DNA of 64,000 bases from the NCBI GenBank assembly GCA_041166385.1, contig JBEEFW010000035.1:26164-90163 (forward strand), given 5' to 3'. Position 1 is the first letter of the stretch. Each line of letters starts with the position of its first letter. Below are positions 17,008-23,476 of this stretch, piece after piece. The notes beneath the pieces were generated by a model. The model was given only the letters and a program-made list of their open reading frames with translations. It was not told the DNA's origin and made no database searches. Source of the DNA: DASUCS01 sp041166385 (GTDB taxonomy: Bacteria; Actinomycetota; Acidimicrobiia; Acidimicrobiales; JACDCH01). The position numbers and the translations under genes were made by a program.

Positions 17008-17643
17008 GTGAGCCGCCGAGCAGAGCTGCGTGAACTCGTCGACGGCGCAACTGCGTCGCTGACCGCGACCAACCAAGCCCGCGAGGTCGGTCTCGCCGCG
17101 TGCCGGCGGGTCATCCGCGCATCGGGCAGCGCGATCCGTTCCGTGCATCGGCTCGACGTCGACGAGGCGACGGCGTTCGTCACCGAAGCCGAGCGCGCGT
17201 TGCGCGAAGCGCAGCACGTGCTCGAACCGCATCCGTCGGTCGCGTACGCCGGGTTCCTCACCGATGCCGAGAAGGAGTTCGTCGAGGCGAAGCTCACGTT
17301 CGCGTTCGTGCAAGGTGGCGCGCTGCCGTCGGCCGCCGACCTCGTCGTGATGCCGCAGTCATGGTTGAAGGGTCTTGCCGAAGCGACCAGCGAGATGCGC
17401 CGGCACCTGCTCGACCGCCTGCGCGCCGGCGAGCTCGACCGTGGTGAGGAACTGCTGACGCTGATGGACGACGTCTACGACGCGCTGGTCACGGTCGACT
17501 TCCCGGATGCGATCACCGGGGGATTGCGCCGCACCCTTGACGCACTGCGCGCCGTACTCGAGCGCACGCGCGGCGACGTCACGACGACGGTGCTGCAGAC
17601 CCGGCTGCGGGAGGCGATCGAAAGCGCCGTGCCGTCTGACTAG
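17008..17643 (+). CDS. Translin-family protein
   Basis: About 211 aa, largely alpha-helical. The order of motifs matches the translin superfamily: IRSVHRLDVDEA, then EFVEAKLTFAFVQGGALPSAADL, SWLKGLAEATSEMRRHLLDRLRAGE, LLTLMDDVYDALVTVDFPDAITGGLRRTLDALRAVLERTRGD. Translins bind and cut single-stranded nucleic acid in eukaryotes; bacterial and archaeal members are poorly characterised. I choose GTG 17008 because GGAG at 16992-16995 precedes it and the upstream extension (from 16972) runs into a repeat element. The gene is just upstream of a tRNA. Confidence 0.75.
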   Translation: MSRRAELRELVDGATASLTATNQAREVGLAACRRVIRASGSAIRSVHRLDVDEATAFVTEAERALREAQHVLEPHPSVAYAGFLTDAEKEFVEAKLTFAFVQGGALPSAADLVVMPQSWLKGLAEATSEMRRHLLDRLRAGELDRGEELLTLMDDVYDALVTVDFPDAITGGLRRTLDALRAVLERTRGDVTTTVLQTRLREAIESAVPSD

Positions 17644-17673
17644 GCGCGGGGGCTAATCTCCTCAGTCCACCCA

Positions 17674-17747
17674 GGGGGTGTAGCTCAGCCCGGTAGAGCG
17701 CTTCGGTCGCATCGAAGAAGTCGTGGGTTCGATTCCCATCACCTCCA
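17674..17747 (+). tRNA. tRNA-Ala (anticodon CGC)
   Basis: 74 nt cloverleaf: acceptor GGGGGTG/CACCTCC with the G3:U70 wobble that identifies alanine tRNA, D-stem GCTC/GAGC, anticodon stem CTTCG/CGAAG with loop GTCGCAT (anticodon CGC at 17708-17710), T-stem GTGGG/CCCAT with TTCGATT loop, discriminator A. No CCA is encoded. TAATCT at 17654-17659 may be its -10 box. Confidence 0.95.
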
Positions 17748-17879
17748 CAGACGTTCGTAGAATTCACTGACGTGCGCGGGCGTCCACGGCAGTCCGCCCG
17801 GAAATGCCGGATGCGATCGCACCGGGATCGGCACGTACCGGTTGACTGTCGACCCGTCGTAACCGCGAGACTTCCGCAA

Positions 17880-18275
17880 ATGCACGAGCACTCGATTGAG
17901 TTCTTTGTCGCGCTCGAATCCCAGGTTTGGGATGCCTTGGTCCTCGGAGACGCAAGCGCCGACCGCGAGTTGCTCGGAATCGACTTCCTGGGCGTCTATC
18001 CCACCGGCTACGCAGATCGATCCGACCACGCCGCCGAGCTTGACGACGGTCCAACCATCGCGACGTACCTCATCACCGACCCGCGTCTGATCCGCTTCAA
18101 CGACGCAGTGGTGATGCTCTGCTATCGGGCCGAGTACCGCCGCGCCCGGGGCGAACGGCCTGGCGACCACGAAACGATGTACATCAGCTCGTTGTGGACC
18201 AAACGCAACGGTCGATGGTGGAACACATTCAGCCAGGACACGCCGGCCGCGGGCGATGAACGGCTCGAGCTGTAA
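17880..18275 (+). CDS. NTF2-like (DUF4440-type) protein
   Basis: 131 aa from the ATG at 17880. It has a helix EFFVALESQVWDALVLGDASADREL, strand GVYPTGYADRSDHA, and ends with YISSLWTKRNGRWWNTFSQDTP, a typical DUF4440/SnoaL C-terminus where the Trp-rich strand closes the barrel. Function unknown; such proteins often act on small aromatic or polyketide-like compounds. No strong ribosome binding site is visible, so it may be leaderless or start slightly differently. Confidence 0.7.
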   Translation: MHEHSIEFFVALESQVWDALVLGDASADRELLGIDFLGVYPTGYADRSDHAAELDDGPTIATYLITDPRLIRFNDAVVMLCYRAEYRRARGERPGDHETMYISSLWTKRNGRWWNTFSQDTPAAGDERLEL

Positions 18276-18293
18276 CGGCACCTTCCGGCCGCA

Positions 18294-18336
18294 ATTCGCG
18301 CGCCCAGCGACCGAGAAGGTTGGCGGACGCGCGAAT
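18294..18336. terminator. Hairpin between convergent genes
   Basis: Perfect 9-bp arms ATTCGCGCG and CGCGCGAAT flank a 25-nt loop, between the NTF2-like gene ending at 18275 and the minus-strand gene ending at 18355. Likely a bidirectional terminator, with no U-tract. Confidence 0.5.
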
Positions 18337-18354
18337 CTCCGCCGCCGGTGATTT

Positions 18355-18660
18355 TCAGGCGACGTGAGCGCGTACGTCCCCGTCGGCGCCGTGATCGCTG
18401 TCGACCGCCGACAGGTCCAAGGCGAGCGCCTGCGCGACCCGACCGAAGGCCCGTTGACGGGCGACCGGGGGAGCCGTCGGATCGGCCAAGATCTGCGAGA
18501 CCACGGGCACCAGTCCACGGTGCATCGCTCGGCGGGCGAACTCCTTCGCGGCGGCCTCGTGCGCCGCGATGCCGTCGCTGGCGATGGCCGACGCCAGGTC
18601 ATCGGCGACCGCTCGGAGGTCGGTTCGCATCGTCATGGTGAGCGTCGCGGTATCGGTCAT
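18355..18660 (-). CDS. Hypothetical small protein
   Basis: 101 aa, start ATG at 18660. Mostly helical by composition: MTMRTDLRAVADDLASAIA, then EAAAKEFARRAMHRGLVPVVSQIL. No signal, TM segment or known motif. It is divergent from the LysR regulator gene (46 bp apart), which suggests LysR control. I do not recognise the family. Confidence 0.5.
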   Translation of the reverse strand: MTDTATLTMTMRTDLRAVADDLASAIASDGIAAHEAAAKEFARRAMHRGLVPVVSQILADPTAPPVARQRAFGRVAQALALDLSAVDSDHGADGDVRAHVA

Positions 18661-18705
18661 GAGATGAAGGTACGCCCGCGGGAGTATTAGGTCCAATGAT
18701 GATCT

Positions 18706-19668
18706 ATGATCGATTCCATCATGTCTACTGATGTACAGAGCCAGCTCGAGCTTCGCCACCTGGTCGCCCTCCGGGCCGTGGCCGAGGCCCGATCCTTTGG
18801 ACGCGCCGCCGATCGCCTCGGCTATACGCAGTCCGCCGTGAGCCAACAGATCGCCGCCCTCGAGCGGGTCGTCGGCACGCTGCTGTTCGATCGCCCCGGA
18901 GGACCGAAGCAAGTCGAGCTGACCAGCGCCGGCGAAGTGCTGCTCCGCCACGCGGAGGCGATCCTGGACCGGGTGCAGGCCGCCGAAGCCGATCTGGCGA
19001 GCTACCACGAAGGGCGAATCGGCCGGTTGTCGGTCGGCACGTTCCAGAGCGTGTCCGTGAAGCTGCTGCCAGAGGTGTTGCGCCGGTTGCGGAACGACCG
19101 CCCGCTGATCGAAGTGACGCTCCACGAGAACGACGAGCAAACGGAGCTGCTCAAGGGGCTCGATCGCGGCGACCTCGATCTCACGTTCATGGTGGTGGAT
19201 GAGCCCGACGAGCGCTACGACGTGATCGAGCTGGCGAACGATCCGTTCGTCGTGATGAGCCCAGTAGACGACCCACTCACACCTGTGGGGATCGCGGTGC
19301 CGGCCGAGAAGCTGACCGGGCTGCCGATCATCGGGCAGACGCCCAGCTCGTGCCAGTTGCTCGTGGAGAGCGGGCTGCGACAGATCGGCGCGGAACCCAA
19401 GGTGGTCTTCCGCACCGCCGACAACAGCGCCGTGCAGGCGATGGTCCGATCAGGGATGGGTCACTCGGTGATGCCGTTGCTCGCGATCGATCCCGACGAT
19501 CCGGGCATCGCGGTTCGCGCCGTCGATCCGCCGATGCGCCCGCGCACGATCGCCATCGCGATTCCGCCGCAGCGTCAGCGGTCTCCCGCCGTCGACGCCT
19601 TCATCGACATCGCCCGGGCGGTCGCGTCCGAACTCCTGCCGGGAACCGTCGGCGCCGCCACGCGTTGA
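18706..19668 (+). CDS. LysR-family transcriptional regulator
   Basis: 320 aa. N-terminal winged HTH (HLVALRAVAEARSFGRAADRL, then TQSAVSQQIAALERVVG at about residues 43-60) and a C-terminal LysR substrate-binding domain with GRLSVGTFQSVSVKLLPEVL. The ATG at 18706 sits in a region with an inverted ATGATG/CATCAT (18697-18723), a possible autoregulatory site over the start; an alternative ATG is at 18721. The divergent 101-aa gene is a plausible target. Confidence 0.9.
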   Translation: MIDSIMSTDVQSQLELRHLVALRAVAEARSFGRAADRLGYTQSAVSQQIAALERVVGTLLFDRPGGPKQVELTSAGEVLLRHAEAILDRVQAAEADLASYHEGRIGRLSVGTFQSVSVKLLPEVLRRLRNDRPLIEVTLHENDEQTELLKGLDRGDLDLTFMVVDEPDERYDVIELANDPFVVMSPVDDPLTPVGIAVPAEKLTGLPIIGQTPSSCQLLVESGLRQIGAEPKVVFRTADNSAVQAMVRSGMGHSVMPLLAIDPDDPGIAVRAVDPPMRPRTIAIAIPPQRQRSPAVDAFIDIARAVASELLPGTVGAATR

Positions 19669-19679
19669 ACGCCGTGGCG

Positions 19680-19706
19680 GGTGCGAGCCCATCAGCCGCT
19701 CGCACC
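19680..19706. terminator. 9-bp hairpin between convergent genes
   Basis: GGTGCGAGC and GCTCGCACC form a perfect stem around CCATCAGCC, between the stops of the LysR gene (19668) and the SnoaL-like gene (19707). Confidence 0.65.
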
Positions 19707-20180
19707 TCAGTCACCCGGGATGGTGAACACGTCCATGCCTTTGCCGTCGTCTGACGTACGCGCGAGCGAGGAGTAGTGGCGCGACGCGAACACCCATTGG
19801 CCGTCGCCGCGGGCGTACTCATCGCTGTACAAGCCGAACGCGTTGGACCATGTGTGGTTCTCCGCGTCCTGGCGTAGCTCCCACATGTACAGGCGGCCGG
19901 TCGCGGTGTCGCCATCGACGAACACCACTGCGTTCAACAGCGCGAACTCGAAGAACTCGAACCGCTCGATGCTGGCCGCGATGAACGCGCCGATCGCCTC
20001 GGGACCGACGTGTTCGATCACGCGGCCATCGCGCAGGTCGAGACGAATCGGGCAGTCGGGGAGGAACATCGGCACGAGCTCGTGCCACGCGCGGCGTGTC
20101 ACCGCGTTGCCGTACGCGGCTTGTAGCTGGCGAATGGCCAGCTGGTCGATCGCGGCGCGCAGTTCCGAGTCGTCGATCAC
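19707..20180 (-). CDS. SnoaL-like / NTF2-like protein
   Basis: 157 aa from the GTG at 20180. It has an N-terminal helix (LRAAIDQLAIRQLQAAYGNAVTRRAWHEL), the FLPDCPIRLDLRDG strand, a central EAIGAFIAASIERFEFFEFALLNAVVFVDGD and an SSLARTSDDGK tail. This is the SnoaL/ring-hydroxylating-dioxygenase-beta-like fold. The frame stays open to an ATG at 20250, but that lies inside the arsR operator, so I prefer the later start. It is divergent from arsR and may be controlled by it. Confidence 0.7.
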   Translation of the reverse strand: MIDDSELRAAIDQLAIRQLQAAYGNAVTRRAWHELVPMFLPDCPIRLDLRDGRVIEHVGPEAIGAFIAASIERFEFFEFALLNAVVFVDGDTATGRLYMWELRQDAENHTWSNAFGLYSDEYARGDGQWVFASRHYSSLARTSDDGKGMDVFTIPGD

Positions 20181-20213
20181 GAACAGATGTTGCCGGATCG
20201 CCCCGCTCGAGTC

Positions 20214-20241
20214 TTGACATATGCCTATATCGACATATGAT
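20214..20241 (+). promoter_or_regulatory. arsR promoter with overlapping operator; probable leaderless start
   Basis: TTGACA (20214-20219), a 16-nt spacer and TATGAT (20236-20241) form a near-consensus promoter. The transcription start, about 7 nt later, would fall on the ATG at 20248. Two CATATG boxes (20218-20223 and 20234-20239) overlap both hexamers and look like the ArsR dimer site. Confidence 0.8.
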
Positions 20242-20247
20242 GTCGCC

Positions 20248-20592
20248 ATGGCCCGCACCCCCACGACGACGGACGCGTTCAACGCCGTCGCCGAGGGGAG
20301 CCGACGCCAACTCCTCGACGCCATCGGCGGCGGGGAGGCAACCGTGGGCGAGCTCGTCGACCGGCTGGGCATGACGCAGCCGCAGGTGTCCAAACACCTC
20401 GCGGTGTTGCGGGCCGTCGGTCTCGTGCTCGTACGCGTCGACGGGCGACACCGTTGGTACCGAGTGAACGGTGTCGCACTCAAGCCCGTCCACGACTGGG
20501 TGCGCTCCTTTGAGCGCACCTGGAACACCCGGCTCGACCGGCTCGACGACCTTCTCGTCGAGCTCCAACAAGAACAGGACAACACACCATGA
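20248..20592 (+). CDS. ArsR-family transcriptional regulator
   Basis: 114 aa winged-helix repressor. FNAVAEGSRRQLLDAIGGGEATVGELVDRLGMTQPQVSKHLAVLRAVGLV covers helices 1-5 with the recognition helix QPQVSKHLAVL near residues 48-58. There are no metal-binding cysteines, so it belongs to the ArsR branch that pairs with SRPBCC/AHSA1 proteins. The ATG at 20248 fits the promoter geometry. It overlaps the SRPBCC gene by ATGA. Confidence 0.92.
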   Translation: MARTPTTTDAFNAVAEGSRRQLLDAIGGGEATVGELVDRLGMTQPQVSKHLAVLRAVGLVLVRVDGRHRWYRVNGVALKPVHDWVRSFERTWNTRLDRLDDLLVELQQEQDNTP

Positions 20593-21098
20593 GCAACGAC
20601 AACACGAGGACCACCCGCCACGGCTCCGCAGTCATCACCCTGCCGTCCGACACCGAGTACGTCATCACACGCGTCTTCGACGCTTCGGCCGAACTCGTCT
20701 TCACGGCCTACACGACCCCCGAGCTCGTCAAGCAGTGGTGGGGATTCGAGACCGCCGAGTGGCTGGTGTGCGAGATCGACCTGCGCGTCGGTGGCACGTG
20801 GCGGTTCGTGGTCCGCGAGGGCGACATGGAGGTCGGCTTCCACGGTGAGTACCGCGAGATCGAACGCCCGCACCGGCTGGTGTCGACCGAGGCCTACGAA
20901 GGCATCCCCGATCCCGACGGGAAGGCGACCCTCAACATCCTCACCCTCGACGAGAGCGACGGCGTGACGACCATGACCATGCTCGTGCAACACGACAGCC
21001 AGGAAACGCGCGACATGGTCATCGCATCCGGCATGGAGGGCGGCCTGCAGGTGTCGTTCAACCGGCTCGAGGATCTCGTCACTCGGGCTTCGGACTGA
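20589..21098 (+). CDS. SRPBCC / AHSA1-domain protein
   Basis: 169 aa of the START-like fold. TRVFDASAELVFTAYTTPELVKQWWGFE opens the AHSA1 domain, then ICEIDLRVGGTWRFVV-like strand (here VCEIDLRVGGTWRFV) and GMEGGLQVSFNRLEDLV closing helix. These proteins bind hydrophobic ligands. The adjacent arsR gene with a 4-nt overlap is the standard pairing, in which expression of the SRPBCC protein is released by the repressor. Confidence 0.9.
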   Translation: MSNDNTRTTRHGSAVITLPSDTEYVITRVFDASAELVFTAYTTPELVKQWWGFETAEWLVCEIDLRVGGTWRFVVREGDMEVGFHGEYREIERPHRLVSTEAYEGIPDPDGKATLNILTLDESDGVTTMTMLVQHDSQETRDMVIASGMEGGLQVSFNRLEDLVTRASD

Positions 21099-21151
21099 AG
21101 GGCGCGCACCGCTTCTACGACCGACTGCGTGAGAGCTGACAAGCTCCACCG

Positions 21152-22107
21152 ATGCCGATCCTCGACGCGTCCCACGACCGTGCTCACCCGGTGGAGGGCG
21201 ACACGGCGTGGTCCGAGTCCTACTACTTCAACTGCTACGACCCGGACGCCGACGCGGGATTCTTCACCCGTGTCGGCGTCCGGCCGAATGAGGGCACCAT
21301 CGACGTCGGCCTCTCCGTGTGGCTGCCAGGCGGCGGCATCGACCACGTTCGTCACGTGCGCGAGCAACGAGACATGGTCGACGGCGTTCTCGACGTCGGG
21401 CCAGTTCGCTACGAGATGCTCGAACCGATGAAGCGGTGGCGACTCACGGCACACGGCTCGTCGCTCGAGGGCGAGCTTGCGCTCGACGTCACCTTCGAAG
21501 CTCGAACCCCTCCGATCGGAGCGGACGGACAGAACCGCGACGCGACCGACTCGTCGAGCGCGGCGACACGGCAGTCCGTCGGTAAGGGTCACCTCGAGCA
21601 GGGCGGTCGGTGGACCGGCTGGATCGATGCTGGTAGGGCGCGCCGCGAGCTCGGTCCGAATGCACGCGGCAACCGCGACAAGTCGTGGGGCCCCCGGCGG
21701 TGGGGCGGGCCGAAGATGGGCGCTGGTTCTCGATCAACATCGACGACGACACTCACTTCGGGGGCATCGTGATCGGCACCGACGCCGGCGACCTGCACCG
21801 AGGTTGGGTGTGGCGTGACGGGGCCCACGAGTCCATCGCCGAATGGAAGGTGTCGAGCGACCTCGAGAACGACGGCGTCACCCATCGCGCGACACACGTG
21901 ATTGCGACCGACAAAGCCGGACGGGTCCACGCGCTCGAGGCCGACGTGTTCCGCGTCGAGCCGGGTCCCCGCGGCATCAGGCCGAACACGACGATCGTGA
22001 ACGAAGGCCTCGCTCGTTGGACCTACGAAGGTCGTACCGGCACTGGCATCAGTGAATATCTGCATCAGCTCGACGGCGAGTCGCGACCGGTGATCACGAT
22101 CTCCTGA
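21152..22107 (+). pseudogene. Frameshifted DUF7064/DUF7065-like protein
   Basis: Two adjacent frames encode the two parts of what looks like one 318-aa protein. The first frame from ATG 21152 gives SYYFNCYDPDADAGFFTRVG and ends on a GNRDKSWGPRRWGG motif near 21700. The second frame continues GRWFSINIDDDTHFGGIVIG to a stop at 22107. Linking them needs a -1 shift (one missing base or two extra ones) near 21690-21715, in a run of Gs and Cs. Either a true lesion or a sequencing error in the homopolymer. The family is common in mycobacteria-like genomes and of unknown function. Confidence 0.75.
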
Positions 22108-22110
22108 GCG

Positions 22111-22836
22111 TCACATCCGATGACGATGCGCATGGATGAATGCCTCTCGCGCGCCACGTTGGCCTGTGGCCGGCGCGTCGCAGGTCGCCACGACCCTCCA
22201 CCCGGCGGTCATCACCCCTTCCGTGGCGCGCCGAACCGCGTCGGCGATGTCATCGTCGGAGCGGGCCAGCGTGGCGCGATGCAGCTCGAATGTCGGCTTC
22301 ACCAGAGCGACGAGGTCAGCTGCACGATGAATGTCGACTTGCTCGAGTTGTGGGACGGCGTCGGTGACCGCCAGGTATGACAGGTCGATCGCGACGAGCT
22401 CCACCACATCTGGAATGACGGCGCGGGTCAGCGAGCCGATGTTGTGACCCTCGAGGTTCCGCACGCGCACGTCAGATCTCAGTCGACCGACGAGCTGACC
22501 GACGCCGGTGTCGACGGCGTAAACGCGCCGCGCGCCGCGATCGAGCAACGCGGTGGTGAACCCTCCCGCGCTGGCGCCCACGTCAACGGCGACGCGCCCG
22601 ACGACCGGAACGGCCAACGCGTCCAAGGCGTGCGACAGCTTGACGTCCCCGCGCAGCCGGCGCGACGGCATCACGCGAATCGAGGCATCGACGCGAACGC
22701 GGGCGGATGGGTTCGTGAGAGCTCGGCCATCGACGAGGACTCGTCCTGCGGCAATCGCGGCAGGGTCGATGTCAGGGCGGTGGCGCGCGAGCAGATAGGT
22801 GAGCGCGACGAACCGCGCGCGTTGGGACTTCGACAC
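22111..22836 (-). CDS. TlyA-like rRNA 2'-O-methyltransferase
   Basis: 241 aa. An N-terminal S4 RNA-binding segment (RARFVALTYLLARHRPD, then AAGRVLVDGRALTNPSARV) precedes an FtsJ-type Rossmann domain with VDVGASAGGFTTALLDRGA and VYAVDTGVGQL, the TlyA signature. TlyA methylates 16S and 23S rRNA ribose. GTG at 22836 has GGAGG 8 nt upstream. C-terminally the chain ends HAHRHRM. The 3' end is 3 bp from the frameshifted gene. The enzyme is shorter than classical TlyA (about 268 aa). Confidence 0.85.
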   Translation of the reverse strand: MSKSQRARFVALTYLLARHRPDIDPAAIAAGRVLVDGRALTNPSARVRVDASIRVMPSRRLRGDVKLSHALDALAVPVVGRVAVDVGASAGGFTTALLDRGARRVYAVDTGVGQLVGRLRSDVRVRNLEGHNIGSLTRAVIPDVVELVAIDLSYLAVTDAVPQLEQVDIHRAADLVALVKPTFELHRATLARSDDDIADAVRRATEGVMTAGWRVVATCDAPATGQRGAREAFIHAHRHRM

Positions 22837-22991
22837 TTGTGGGCCTCCAGAGCTCGGACCGAACAGGGACCGAGCGCTCGAGGAGGCCCACGGGCGCGGT
22901 TGCACGCCTAATGCTTGGACATCGCGACAGGCTGCATGTCGCGATGGAAGGCGTCAAGAGTGAGACGGAACTCGCAGTTAGCGTTGGCTCC

Positions 22992-23390
22992 GTGGACCGT
23001 CTGTCGCTGCGCTGGAACGCGGTCTGCCTCGACTGCGCGGACGCAGAGGAGATGGCGACCTTCTATGGCCGGCTGTTCGGGTGGGAGATGACGGGCCGCG
23101 ATGGCGAGGGGTGGATCGCCATGAACGACCCGAGTGGTGGCGTCGGGCTGCTGTTCCAGGCGGAGGAGTGGTACGAGCCGCCTGCGTGGCCGGAGCAGTC
23201 GGATCTGCAACACAAGATGCTCCACTTCGAGATCGAGGTCGACGACGTGGAGACGGCCGTTGCGCACGCGATCTCGGCGGGAGCACGAGTCGCGCTGCAC
23301 CAACCCGAAGATCGAGATCCGGCCACGCTTCGGGTGATGCTCGATCCAGCTGGCCACCCGTTCTGCCTCTGGAGCAACGCCGAAGACTGA
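22992..23390 (+). CDS. VOC-family (glyoxalase-like) protein
   Basis: 132 aa from the GTG at 22992 (an ATG at 22944 would add 16 residues). It shows the VOC pattern: LRWNAVCLDCADAEEMATFYGRLFGWEM in the first half, and LHFEIEVDDVETAVAHAISAGAR with RVMLDPAGHPFCLWS in the second. It probably binds or acts on a small metabolite. Metal ligands are not complete, so catalysis is uncertain. Confidence 0.8.
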   Translation: MDRLSLRWNAVCLDCADAEEMATFYGRLFGWEMTGRDGEGWIAMNDPSGGVGLLFQAEEWYEPPAWPEQSDLQHKMLHFEIEVDDVETAVAHAISAGARVALHQPEDRDPATLRVMLDPAGHPFCLWSNAED

Positions 23391-23476
23391 TCGCGGTCGC
23401 CCGGGCGCGGCATCACGAGCGGGGATAGGGTCCGCACTCGAGCACGAACGGGCTCGAACCGAGGGGGACGACGACA

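Noticed and set aside
17579..17767. Minus-strand frame with GDGNRTHDFF across the tRNA
   Set aside because: This is the well-known spurious translation antisense to a tRNA, not a gene.
20180..20250. Upstream ATG for the SnoaL-like gene at 20250
   Set aside because: It would place the N-terminus across the arsR promoter and operator; the GTG at 20180 suits the domain start better.
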